From the NCBI RefSeq assembly GCF_965214215.1, contig NZ_CBDCBD010000003.1, positions 2,790,001-2,854,000 of the forward strand: 64,000 nt of DNA. The letters are read 5' to 3'. Under the pieces are notes generated by a model. That model had not been told where the DNA came from, did no database searches, and saw nothing but the letters and a program-made list of their open reading frames with translations. This document shows positions 17,596 to 25,692 of this stretch, piece by piece. Position numbers and translations under genes: made by a program. Position 1 is the first letter of the stretch. Each line of letters opens with the position of its first letter. The DNA comes from Poriferisodalis sp965214215. GTDB taxonomy: Bacteria; Actinomycetota; Acidimicrobiia; Acidimicrobiales; Poriferisodalaceae.

Positions 17596-18822
17596 TCAGG
17601 TGAGCTCGCCGAGAACCTCGTCGGTGTGCTCGCCCAGCATCGGGGCCCGCTGCCACGCCCACCAGTCGCCGTCGGTGGTGAACGGCGAGCCGGGCACGGT
17701 GAAGTCGCCCAGCACCGGGTGAGACTCGGGCCGCCACCAGCCCACTGCTTCGAGGTGCGGGTCGTGGCGCAGGTCGCCGACGGTGTTGACCGGGGTGATC
17801 GGGATGCGCCGTCGCTGGCCCTCCACGAACAGCTCCTGCTTGGTGAACTGAGCCGTCAGTTCCTCGACCCACGCGTCCACCGCCTCAAGGGCCTCACGGC
17901 GCACGACGATGTCGATGAAGATCTCATCCAGAATGCCCTCGTTGCCGGTCAGCTCGTGCACCCACTGTGCCATTGCGTTCCAGTGGGCTGGCTGGATGGC
18001 GATGATCGCGACGTGACCGTCGGACGCTGGGTACATGCCCATCGGGCTGGTGACCGGTCGCCGGTTGCCGGCCCGCGGCCGGGGTACCTGGTCGTCGAGA
18101 TAGAGCGGCACGCCCGTCTCGGGAGACAGCCACAGCCCCACCTCCTGCAGCGACAGATCGATGGTTTGGCCCAGCGCCGGCTCGCCGGCTGCCGCGGCCT
18201 GGTTACGCGCACGCACCGACATCATCGAACCGACGGCTGCGTGCAGCGACGCCCCGTGCATCAGCACGCCGATCTCGCCCGCCGGTGCCAGCGGCGGACC
18301 GTGGGGAAATCCCACGGTGGATGCCAACCCGCACGATGCCCAGCCGATGAGGTTCGACGAGAGCCAGCCACGGCGCGGCCCGGTCATGCCGAAGGGCGTG
18401 ATTGACACCCACGTCAGGTGCGGGAACCTCTCGACGATGCCCGCGACGCCCAGCGCACCCCGGTCACGTTCTGTCAGCCACGGGTAGTTCTCCTGAGTTG
18501 CGGGGAGTGCGTCGTCGAGCACCACATCGGCCGAGCCGATCAGCGACACCAGCGCCGCCGCATCGTCGGAATTGGTCGGATCCAGTACGACGCTGCGCTT
18601 CGTCGCCCCGTAGTAGGCCCACCACAGGCTGGCCTCGGGGCCCTCATGGCCCGGAGCGAACGGCGGCATTCGACGGATGGGATTGCCATCAGGCGGCTCC
18701 ACGCAGATCACATCGGCGCCGAGCGCCGCCCACACACGGGTGCCGTACGCGCCCGACAAGCCAGTCAGGTCGAGCACCCGCACGCCCGCCCATGGGCCCT
18801 GCCCTCGCTGTGCGGCGTTCAC
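17596..18822 (-). CDS. Class III (CaiB/BaiF) CoA-transferase, probably non-catalytic subunit
   Basis: 408 residues from GTG 18822, which overlaps the upstream stop as GTGA; longer starts would give an Arg-rich tail foreign to the family. It has the Rossmann-like N-terminus (G-V-R-V-L-D-L-T-G, G-A-D-V-I-C-V-E-P-P) and the interlocked CoA-transferase fold. At the site of formyl-CoA transferase Asp169, by my hand alignment, the sequence is G-E-I-G-V-L-M-H-G, so the nucleophilic Asp appears replaced by Val. The upstream partner keeps it. Heteromeric enzymes such as BbsEF also pair one active with one inactive subunit. The CoA acceptor is unknown. Confidence 0.85.
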   Translation of the reverse strand: MNAAQRGQGPWAGVRVLDLTGLSGAYGTRVWAALGADVICVEPPDGNPIRRMPPFAPGHEGPEASLWWAYYGATKRSVVLDPTNSDDAAALVSLIGSADVVLDDALPATQENYPWLTERDRGALGVAGIVERFPHLTWVSITPFGMTGPRRGWLSSNLIGWASCGLASTVGFPHGPPLAPAGEIGVLMHGASLHAAVGSMMSVRARNQAAAAGEPALGQTIDLSLQEVGLWLSPETGVPLYLDDQVPRPRAGNRRPVTSPMGMYPASDGHVAIIAIQPAHWNAMAQWVHELTGNEGILDEIFIDIVVRREALEAVDAWVEELTAQFTKQELFVEGQRRRIPITPVNTVGDLRHDPHLEAVGWWRPESHPVLGDFTVPGSPFTTDGDWWAWQRAPMLGEHTDEVLGELT

Positions 18823-20240
18823 ACCGCACCGCCGGTGACGTTGCCGTCGGCGTCGTAGATGTCGGCGATCCCGAGCGATTCGTACCATCGGTCGAAGGGG
18901 CGCTCCAGAGTGACCTCGGGCCGGGCGTCGGTGAACGCCACCCCGTCGTCGACCAGTTGCTGCGCTTCGCTATCGGAATAGCCGAGTTCAGCGAGCACGT
19001 CGATCGTGTCGCCGCCCATATTCGGACCCGCACGGGTGACATAGGGCGGCGTTCGGCTCATGCGCAGCGGATTGCGCACGAACAGGTCCCGTCCCAGCCT
19101 GGGGCTTGGCACCACCGAGTACGGGCGGCGGTCGTGCACCTGCGCGTCAGCCATCACGCCGCGATGGTCGAGCACCTCGTAGGCCGCGACACCCAGGGCC
19201 TGCAGCTCGGCGGCGGCCTGCTGCGCGCTGCGACGGGCAGTCCACGACGACAGCTCAGCGTCGATGGCGTCATGGTTGGCAAGGCGGTCGGAAAGCGTGT
19301 CGTGCGGGTAGGTCGACAGCGCGTGGCGCCCGCTGCCGTCGTGCGCGTCGATGGCCGACCATTCGGCTAGCGCCGCAAGCGAGTGCCACGCCTCGTCGCT
19401 CTGCACTTCCACGGCTATCCAGCGGTCGTCGCCCGCGCAACGGTAGATCCCGGCGGGTGCTGCCCACGACACCCGGTTGCCGTTGCGGAACGGCTCCGGC
19501 ACGCCCAAGTCCTGGCCCACCAGGTACGGCCCCAGGAACGACACGGTGGTCTCGAGCTGACTGATGTCGATGAATCGACCCTCCCCGGTGCGGTCGCGTT
19601 CATGCAGAGCGCTGACGATCGCCAGCATTGCGTGCAGGCCACCCATGTAGTCCGGTGGTGCGATCGAGGGAATGCCGGCCGGTTCCTCGTGGGGAAAGCC
19701 CGTCAGTGCATCCCACCCCACCAGCGGGGCCTGATTCGGCCCGAACGCCCGGAACGGGTAGTACGGCGCATCAGGGTCAACGCCGAAGCCGGTCATGCCT
19801 GCATAGACGATGTTCGGCGACACCTCGACCACCGAGGCGTAGTCGAGCCCGAGCTCGGCGATGCCCGGCGCGGCGAAGTTCGTCAGGAAGACATCGCAAG
19901 TGGCCAGCAGGCGCTTCGCCGCTTCGAGCGCCTCGGGCAGTTTCAGCTCAAGGCCCACCGACCGCTTGCCGGCCGACATCTCCGGCACATACGGGCCGGT
20001 GTCGCAAAAGACATCTGCAAGCTCAGGATCCCGCGCCCAGGCCGAGCCGAAAGCCCGCGCCACATCGGGATAGCTGTGGGCCTCCACCTTGAAGACCTCG
20101 GCGCCGTGGTGCGCCATCGCCTGGCCACAGCATGGCGCCGCCACCGCAATGCTGATCTCGAAAACCCGGACCCCTTCGAGCGGCCTCCGCTGTGATGCAC
20201 CGGACGCAGCGGCCGCATCGGATTGCTGTTCAGCTCCCAT
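18819..20240 (-). CDS. Class III (CaiB/BaiF) CoA-transferase, catalytic subunit
   Basis: 473 residues from ATG 20240. N-terminal G-V-R-V-F-E-I-S, then G-A-E-V-F-K-V-E, G-K-R-S-V-G-L-E-L and D-V-F-L-T-N-F are all family landmarks. The catalytic Asp is kept in P-P-D-Y-M-G-G-L-H-A-M. It moves CoA between carboxylic acids through an acyl-aspartyl intermediate. It is translationally coupled to the next gene (GTGA), so the two probably form one enzyme. The C-terminal region is longer than in single-chain members. A divergent epoxide-hydrolase-like/SDR pair lies upstream. Confidence 0.88.
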   Translation of the reverse strand: MGAEQQSDAAAASGASQRRPLEGVRVFEISIAVAAPCCGQAMAHHGAEVFKVEAHSYPDVARAFGSAWARDPELADVFCDTGPYVPEMSAGKRSVGLELKLPEALEAAKRLLATCDVFLTNFAAPGIAELGLDYASVVEVSPNIVYAGMTGFGVDPDAPYYPFRAFGPNQAPLVGWDALTGFPHEEPAGIPSIAPPDYMGGLHAMLAIVSALHERDRTGEGRFIDISQLETTVSFLGPYLVGQDLGVPEPFRNGNRVSWAAPAGIYRCAGDDRWIAVEVQSDEAWHSLAALAEWSAIDAHDGSGRHALSTYPHDTLSDRLANHDAIDAELSSWTARRSAQQAAAELQALGVAAYEVLDHRGVMADAQVHDRRPYSVVPSPRLGRDLFVRNPLRMSRTPPYVTRAGPNMGGDTIDVLAELGYSDSEAQQLVDDGVAFTDARPEVTLERPFDRWYESLGIADIYDADGNVTGGAV

Positions 20241-20545
20241 AGCCCGGCGACCTTAGAAGACGCGCAACAGGTGAACCGCCCTGTTGTCGCACCAGTTGCT
20301 TCCCGCTCCGGTTCGTCGTCGCTCGCGAGCCGTTAAGGCCCGTGGCCCAGTTTCGTGCCCGCAGCATCTTTGCCGGCTGCTGCGGGTCTCGGGGATCCGC
20401 CACTGCGCCACCAAGGCATCTGATCGTGCTGCGTGCTAGGACAAGGACCGCGCCGAAGCCAGCGCCGCGCCAAGCGCCGAGACCAGCAGCGCAGGGCCGC
20501 ATCCGGCCGAGGCAGACCACACACCCAAGAGAGGACAAGCGACCC
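20241..20545. promoter_or_regulatory. 305-nt divergent intergenic region
   Basis: Separates the CoA-transferase pair (minus) from the epoxide-hydrolase-like gene (plus), so it should hold promoters for both. On the minus strand a TAAGGT lies 9 nt before ATG 20240. On the plus strand AGAGGA precedes ATG 20546. No clear operator is seen; frames running into 20546 from upstream have Arg/Pro-rich, non-coding-like translations. Confidence 0.4.
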
Positions 20546-20938
20546 ATGTCAGATTCCGCCACCGACTCGCCCACCGAGATCGTCGACAAGTTCATCGCCT
20601 GCATCGAAGCGAAGGACCTCGACGCAGCGGTCGCCCATGTCTCCGACGACGTCTACTACGACAATGTGCCGGTCGGCGACATGAACGGTCCCGATGCCAT
20701 GAGGGAGTTTCTGGGTGGCCTGACGAAGGGCGACGGCCCCGTCGAATTCGAAGTGCTCCGCCAAACCGCCTCTGGCAACACCGTCATGAACGAACGGGTC
20801 GACCGCTTCCACACCGGTTCAGGCCGCCAGATCGAGCTGCCCGTCATGGGAATCTTCGAGGTCAACGACGGACTCATCACGTTCTGGCGCGACTATTTCG
20901 ACAATGGCATGTTCATGCGCCAGATCAAGGGCGACTGA
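20546..20938 (+). CDS. Limonene-1,2-epoxide hydrolase-like protein
   Basis: 130 residues; ATG 20546 follows AGAGGA. Cystatin-like alpha+beta fold. Active-site residues of Rhodococcus limonene-epoxide hydrolase all have counterparts: the Arg-Asp pair (Arg84, Asp86 in E-R-V-D), the second Asp (Asp116 in W-R-D-Y-F-D), and water-holding Tyr38, Asn40 and Trp114. It should therefore add water to an epoxide in one step rather than be a generic SnoaL protein. The SDR 7 nt downstream could oxidise the diol formed. The substrate is unknown. Confidence 0.8.
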   Translation: MSDSATDSPTEIVDKFIACIEAKDLDAAVAHVSDDVYYDNVPVGDMNGPDAMREFLGGLTKGDGPVEFEVLRQTASGNTVMNERVDRFHTGSGRQIELPVMGIFEVNDGLITFWRDYFDNGMFMRQIKGD

Positions 20939-20945
20939 GCCAGCC

Positions 20946-21725
20946 GTGGCCTATCAGTACGACGGCTTTGACCTGACCGGCAAGGTCGCAGTCATCACGG
21001 GCGGCAACGGCGGCATCGGCCTCGGGTACGCCCGAGGCGTCGCGGCTGCGGGCGCCGACGTCAGCATCTGGGGCACCAATCCGGACAAGAACGCGGCGGC
21101 TGAGGCGGAGTTGCAGGAGATCAACCCCTCCGCCAGCGCGCTGCAATGCGACGTCTCCGACGAGGAACAAGTCGAAGAGGCCATGGCAGCGGTGGTCGAG
21201 CGTTACGGGCGCGTCGACGCCTGCTTTCCCAATGCCGGCATCGGCACGCAGAACCAGAAGGGCTTCCACGAGCATTCAAACGAGGACTGGTTCAGCGTCA
21301 TCGACGTCAACCTGCATGGCGTGTTCTTCACGCTGCGGGCCGCCACCCGCCAAATGATCGCCCAAGGCGAAGGCGGGTCGCTGGTGCTGACCTCCAGCGG
21401 CACTGCCATCCAAGGAGCTGCCCGAGGCCAGGCGTACGCGGCCACCAAGGGAGCGATGCTGGCAATGATGATGGGGCTGTCGGTCGAGATGGCTCGCTAC
21501 AAGATCAATGCCAACGCCGTCATCCCCGGCTGGATCGACACCGCCATGACCGAGCGGCTGTTCAACTGGGACAAGTTCGTCGACAACGTGATGCCCCGCA
21601 TCCCGATGCGCCGGTGGGGTGTACCCGACGACTTCGGCGCCATAGCGGTGTACCTGATGAGCGACGCCGCCCGCTGGCACACCGGCGATGTCATCAAGAT
21701 CGACGGCGGTTTCAGCATCTTCTGA
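20946..21725 (+). CDS. Short-chain dehydrogenase/reductase
   Basis: 259 residues from GTG 20946, 7 nt after the epoxide-hydrolase-like gene. Rossmann T-G-G-N-G-G-I-G (18-25), N-A-G (96-98), and catalytic Asn122, Ser150/151, Tyr164 and Lys168 (Y-A-A-T-K) are in place; the C-terminus is the usual D-G-G-F-S. NAD(P)-dependent alcohol or diol oxidation is likely. An upstream in-frame start inside the previous gene gives a Cys/Arg-rich extension and was rejected. Confidence 0.88.
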   Translation: MAYQYDGFDLTGKVAVITGGNGGIGLGYARGVAAAGADVSIWGTNPDKNAAAEAELQEINPSASALQCDVSDEEQVEEAMAAVVERYGRVDACFPNAGIGTQNQKGFHEHSNEDWFSVIDVNLHGVFFTLRAATRQMIAQGEGGSLVLTSSGTAIQGAARGQAYAATKGAMLAMMMGLSVEMARYKINANAVIPGWIDTAMTERLFNWDKFVDNVMPRIPMRRWGVPDDFGAIAVYLMSDAARWHTGDVIKIDGGFSIF

Positions 21726-21827
21726 TTTGGCCGTCGCTGCGGCAGTGCCCTCCCAGCATCGACCTGGTGCCGCCATGTCTTCTCCTCGTGTGCCAAGGCG
21801 CGCGGCGGGCGATTTACGAAGATGTGT

Positions 21828-21833
21828 TAGATT
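21828..21833 (+). promoter_or_regulatory. Putative -10 element (TAGATT)
   Basis: TAGATT lies in an AT-rich patch inside the 218-nt gap before the amidohydrolase, which would have a leader of about 100 nt. The strong GAGGGGG ribosome-binding site sits at the end of that leader. Confidence 0.3.
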
Positions 21834-21943
21834 TTGGGCGAGCGGGGGATCCGGCTCGCGCCGTCCGAACGACCGCGCTGTCCCACAGCGTTGCGCCTTT
21901 CGGTGCCGCAGCAAGCCGGGCGCTGAATCACGAGGGGGACATC

Positions 21944-23692
21944 GTGGAGGAACACGACATTCACATCAAGGACGGCACGATCGTCGACGGGACGCGGGTG
22001 CCGAGCTTTCGCGGAGATCTGTGGATCTCCGACGGTCGCATCGCCCAAGTCGGCGGGCGCCCCGACAGGCCGTCCAAGGAAGTGATCGACGCCGGCGGGT
22101 GCATCGTGGCACCGGGCAGCATCGACCTGCACACCCACTATGACGCACAGATCCGCTGGGATCCGTACTGCTCGATCTCAAGCTGGCACGGGGTGACGTC
22201 AGTGGTGCTCGGCAACTGCGGCTTCGGCTTCGCTCCGTGCAAGCCCGACTTCCGGGAACGCTCGATGCTCACGATGGTGCGCACCGAAGCGATCCCGCTG
22301 GCCGCAATGGAAGAGGGCATGCTGCCCAAGTGGGACTGGGAGACCATCCCCGAGTACCTCGACTCGCTGGATGCCGCACCCAAGGGCGTGAACGTCCTGC
22401 AGTACATGCCGACCGCGTCGCTGATGATCTACGTGATGGGCCTCGAAGCTGCGAAGTCGCGGCCGGCCAACAACGCCGAGCGCAAGGAGATGCAGCGACT
22501 GCTGCACGAAGGCATGGATGCCGGGCTGTGCGGCTTCTCCATCCAGCGTCTCGGCCCGAATTCGACCCAGTCCGACTTCGACGGCACGCCGATGGTCACC
22601 GACACCATGATCGACGACGACATCTTCGTGCTGGCCGAGGTGTTGCGCGAGCGTGACGAGGGCTTCATCCAGCTCACGCAGGCCACCAGCCCTGACGTCA
22701 ACAACCCCGAAGACCTCACCTTCAAGCGGCGGCTGGCAGAAGTCAGCGGGCGGCCGATCATCGACAACGTGGTGCCGGTCAGCCAGCGCAACCCCCGGGT
22801 GCACGAGGAACGGCTCGAGTGGCTCGAACAGGCCCACAACGACGGGCTGCGCATCTTCGGTCAGGGTGCTTCGATCCGCACCGGCTTCGCCTTCTCACTC
22901 GACGAGTGGAACCTGTACGACTCGAGCCCGGCGTGGCGCGAGGCCACCACGGGCACGGTCGAGGAGAAGATACGAAAGATGTCCGACCCGGCCATCCGCG
23001 AGCGCCTGCGCGCCGAGACTGACGAAGCGGCAACGCTGTTCGCGAACACGCAGGGCGCTGTCGGCGGGCCGCCTCGCAAGCTGGTCGTCCAGGGCGTGGC
23101 TCGCCGGCAAGACATGCAGAAGTACGTAGGCAAGTCACTCGGCGAGATCGCGGACATGGAGGGCAAGCACTACATCGACGTGATGCTGGACCTGTCGCTC
23201 AAGACCGACCTGAAGACCGAGTTCCTGGGCGAGGGTCCCGACTTCAACGTGGACCACATGTCGGCGGTGTACACCGATTCGCCATACACGATTCCGGGCG
23301 TGTCCGACGGCGGAGCACACACCAAATTCTTCACCGGCGGTGCGTGGACGACCGACTTCTTGGCGTGGATTGTGCGCGATGAGCAGCGGGTGACCGTCGA
23401 GGAAGCGCACTACCGGATGTCGGCGCTTGCCGCCCACGCTGCGGGCTTCAAGGACCGCGGCGTACTCAAGGAAGGCGCCCCGGCCGACGTGCTCGTCTAC
23501 GACATGGACGAACTGGCCATCGATCCCGAGTGGATCGGCGAGGCGGTCTACGACCTGCCCGGCGGCGAATGGCGTCGGGTTCAACGTGCCCACGGCTACC
23601 GCCACATCCTCGTGAACGGCGTCGAAACCTTCCAGGACGGCGAGTGCACGGGCGCCACGCCCGGCAAGCTCCTGCGCCACGGCCGCGGCTAG
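21944..23692 (+). CDS. N-acyl-D-amino-acid deacylase-like amidohydrolase
   Basis: 582 residues from GTG 21944, behind GAGGGGG. Composite beta domain, then TIM barrel. Metal ligands appear as D-L-H-T-H-Y-D near residue 63, the G-N-C-G-F-G-F-A-P cysteine loop, and V-S-D-G-G-A-H late in the barrel. The closing G-A-P-A-D-V-L-V-Y-D segment is typical of the D-aminoacylase group (COG3653). Many environmental members of this size are hydrolases of unknown substrate, so the D-amino-acid specificity should not be assumed. It ends 122 nt before a convergent gene. Confidence 0.85.
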   Translation: MEEHDIHIKDGTIVDGTRVPSFRGDLWISDGRIAQVGGRPDRPSKEVIDAGGCIVAPGSIDLHTHYDAQIRWDPYCSISSWHGVTSVVLGNCGFGFAPCKPDFRERSMLTMVRTEAIPLAAMEEGMLPKWDWETIPEYLDSLDAAPKGVNVLQYMPTASLMIYVMGLEAAKSRPANNAERKEMQRLLHEGMDAGLCGFSIQRLGPNSTQSDFDGTPMVTDTMIDDDIFVLAEVLRERDEGFIQLTQATSPDVNNPEDLTFKRRLAEVSGRPIIDNVVPVSQRNPRVHEERLEWLEQAHNDGLRIFGQGASIRTGFAFSLDEWNLYDSSPAWREATTGTVEEKIRKMSDPAIRERLRAETDEAATLFANTQGAVGGPPRKLVVQGVARRQDMQKYVGKSLGEIADMEGKHYIDVMLDLSLKTDLKTEFLGEGPDFNVDHMSAVYTDSPYTIPGVSDGGAHTKFFTGGAWTTDFLAWIVRDEQRVTVEEAHYRMSALAAHAAGFKDRGVLKEGAPADVLVYDMDELAIDPEWIGEAVYDLPGGEWRRVQRAHGYRHILVNGVETFQDGECTGATPGKLLRHGRG

Positions 23693-23814
23693 CGTTTTTT
23701 CTGTCACCCGGCGGGGCGGGTCCTGTCACCGAACACCCCGCAGTCCTCGCAAGCTGCGGCTGCGGGGGCCCCGTTCGGTGCCACCCACCCCGCCTACCTG
23801 ACCGCTGCTGGCGG

Positions 23815-25083
23815 CTAGTTGGCGGCGATCACCTCGGCGAGGGCTGCAACCCCATCGCTGATGTCTTGATGCGACAGGCTGCCGAAGCACAGTCGCATGC
23901 GGCGTGCTCCCCATTCGGGGTCGACTGACCAAGCGGCGCCTTCGTTGAATTGGATGCCCCGCTCCGCAGCAGGAGCGAGATAACGGGCCGTGTCTGTTCC
24001 CGGCGGGAAGGTCAACCACACGAAGATCCCACCCTTGGGGTCGCTCACCTGCACCGGCCCGCCGAGCTTGATCGCCACTCGAGACAATGCGCCCATATGG
24101 GTGTTGACGGCATGGCGCATCGCCGCACACTTCTCTCGCAAGGTCTCGCGCAGCTGGCTCACGTGGTCGTCGAAATGGGCCGCTGCGTACTCGGCGAGCA
24201 CGAGTTGTTCGAGTGCGCCGGTGCCAGCGTCGTCCTTGAGCGCCATGAGCTGGCGCACGACGGGCACGTCGGCGACGATGTAGCCCACCCGCAGCGCCGG
24301 CGCGATCGACTTCGAGAATGATCCGCAATAGATCACCACGCTCTGGCCCTCCGAGTCGGCGCAGTCGAGCGCGCGCAGCGTTGGCGGTCGCTCGCCGGTC
24401 CACTGGAGGTCGGAATAGCACTCGTCCTCGAAGATCGGCACGCCGAAGTGCCGAGCGATGGCCAGGATCTCCCGCCTGCGCCCGATTGGCATCACTGAGC
24501 CAGTTGGGTTCTGGACCGTCGGGATGGTGTAGATGAACCGGGGAGGTGTGCCAGCCCCAGCCAGCTCGTCGAGCAGGCGCTCCAGGTGCTCCGGGACGAT
24601 CCCGTCGTCGTCGAGTTCGACGCCGATACACCGGGCGCCGCGTCGTGCCACTTTCGAGATCATCCCGCCGTAGGTGGCCTCTTCGGCAATCACGACATCG
24701 CCGGGACGCAGGAACGCCGTATTGACCAGGTCGAGCGCCTGCAGCGAACCGGACACCACCAATACCTGCTCGCTGCTCGTCGGCATGTGCGCGTTCGCCG
24801 CCAGCGACTCGGCGACGAATTCACGCAAGCCCGCGAAGCCCTGGGGATTGCCGCCGAGGTTGTAGGTGGCGAGCTCGGCACCGTGCTTCGTGAGCGCCGC
24901 CATGGCCGCCTCGGTCAGGCCGCCCACCGGCACGCTCGGCGAGTCGTTGTTCCCGCCGACGAAGCTGAAGCGCGGGATCGGCGTCCACGCCCCTGCTGGC
25001 TGCGGCAGGCCGTCGACCATCTTGGCTGCGATGTCGAACGCGCCCGCCGGTGCGTCGCTGTTCGGTCGGGCGGTCTCGGTCAC
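23815..25083 (-). CDS. PLP-dependent aminotransferase, class I/II (MocR-like, no HTH)
   Basis: 422 residues from GTG 25083, preceded by GGGGAGA. Fold-type I: Y-N-L-G-G-N-P-Q-G-F in the substrate region, S-G-S-L-Q-A-L-D-L, N-P-T-G-S, the D-E-C-Y-S-D aspartate, and the PLP lysine in S-F-S-K-S-I-A-P-A-L-R-V-G-Y. The group includes 2-aminoadipate and other broad aminotransferases. The SnoaL-like gene 34 nt upstream on the same strand is probably co-transcribed. Longer in-frame starts overlap that gene out of frame and were rejected. Confidence 0.87.
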   Translation of the reverse strand: MTETARPNSDAPAGAFDIAAKMVDGLPQPAGAWTPIPRFSFVGGNNDSPSVPVGGLTEAAMAALTKHGAELATYNLGGNPQGFAGLREFVAESLAANAHMPTSSEQVLVVSGSLQALDLVNTAFLRPGDVVIAEEATYGGMISKVARRGARCIGVELDDDGIVPEHLERLLDELAGAGTPPRFIYTIPTVQNPTGSVMPIGRRREILAIARHFGVPIFEDECYSDLQWTGERPPTLRALDCADSEGQSVVIYCGSFSKSIAPALRVGYIVADVPVVRQLMALKDDAGTGALEQLVLAEYAAAHFDDHVSQLRETLREKCAAMRHAVNTHMGALSRVAIKLGGPVQVSDPKGGIFVWLTFPPGTDTARYLAPAAERGIQFNEGAAWSVDPEWGARRMRLCFGSLSHQDISDGVAALAEVIAAN

Positions 25084-25117
25084 GATGTTCTCCCCGGTGA
25101 TGTTCGGCAAGCCCGGT

Positions 25118-25522
25118 TCAGGCGTCCGAGACCACGATTCGCTGCGCAAACAGCCACTGCCCGTCGACCTTGCGAACGATGTCGTCGTAGTGCCCGACCA
25201 GCAGGATCGTGCCGCCTTCAGGCAATGGCTTGACCATCTGGATGTGGCTGAACACGGTGGCTTCGTCTGTGTCACCGTCAGCGACGACGTTGGTTACCCA
25301 GTGCTGCGCTGAGTAGAACTCGGCGTATTGCTCTTCGGTGGAGTAGGCCTCGGCGAAGGCCCGCAGCTCGTCTCGGCCGTTGAACGTGCCGACAATCCCG
25401 ATGAATTGCCCGTCCGGTGTGAAGGTGTTGGCGTATCCGTCAGCGTCGCCTGTGTCGATCGCCTTGTTGTAGCGAGAAATCAGGTCTCGGATTTCTACCC
25501 GGTCGTCGTTCGTCAGTGCCAC
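25118..25522 (-). CDS. SnoaL-like (NTF2 fold) protein
   Basis: 134 residues; GTG 25522 follows GGGGGAG. Starts with the helix D-D-R-V-E-I-R-D-L-I-S-R-Y, then D-G-D-A-D-G-Y-A-N-T-F, G-R-D-E-L-R-A-F, S-A-Q-H-W-V-T-N and a final W-L-F-A-Q-R. This is the SnoaL_4 pattern shared by scytalone-dehydratase-like enzymes and non-catalytic binding proteins. It lacks the Arg-Asp/Asp triad of the epoxide hydrolase at 20546. It precedes the aminotransferase on the same strand. Confidence 0.78.
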   Translation of the reverse strand: MALTNDDRVEIRDLISRYNKAIDTGDADGYANTFTPDGQFIGIVGTFNGRDELRAFAEAYSTEEQYAEFYSAQHWVTNVVADGDTDEATVFSHIQMVKPLPEGGTILLVGHYDDIVRKVDGQWLFAQRIVVSDA

Positions 25523-25679
25523 AGCGCTCCCCCACGGTCTGTCGGGCGTGTCGCCGCCAACCTACTTCGGCACGAATCGCGGGGTGCCGGCTCATTGCAT
25601 TAGCCATGCCTATCGATCAGCGGCAGGCATTGTCACTATCGAGCATTCACCCGTCTGGATACGTACCGACTCCCTTGCT

Positions 25680-25685
25680 TATACT
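25680..25685 (+). promoter_or_regulatory. Putative leaderless -10 element (TATACT)
   Basis: TATACT ends 7 nt before GTG 25693, in the most AT-rich stretch of the area. It decides the start of the ABC ATPase in favour of 25693 over ATG 25606, which would lie upstream of the inferred transcription start. Confidence 0.45.
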
Positions 25686-25692
25686 TCGACTG

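Noticed and set aside
20342..20545. In-frame N-terminal extension of the epoxide-hydrolase-like gene
   Set aside because: The extra 68 residues are Arg/Pro-rich and unlike the family; ATG 20546 has a ribosome-binding site and gives the normal length.
23682..23740. T6 run after the amidohydrolase stop with GC-rich sequence and a CTGTCACC direct repeat
   Set aside because: The only stem before the T-run is the loopless GCCGCGGC palindrome; a 6-bp GCGGGG/CCCCGC pair has a 20-nt loop and no T-tract. Not a convincing intrinsic terminator.
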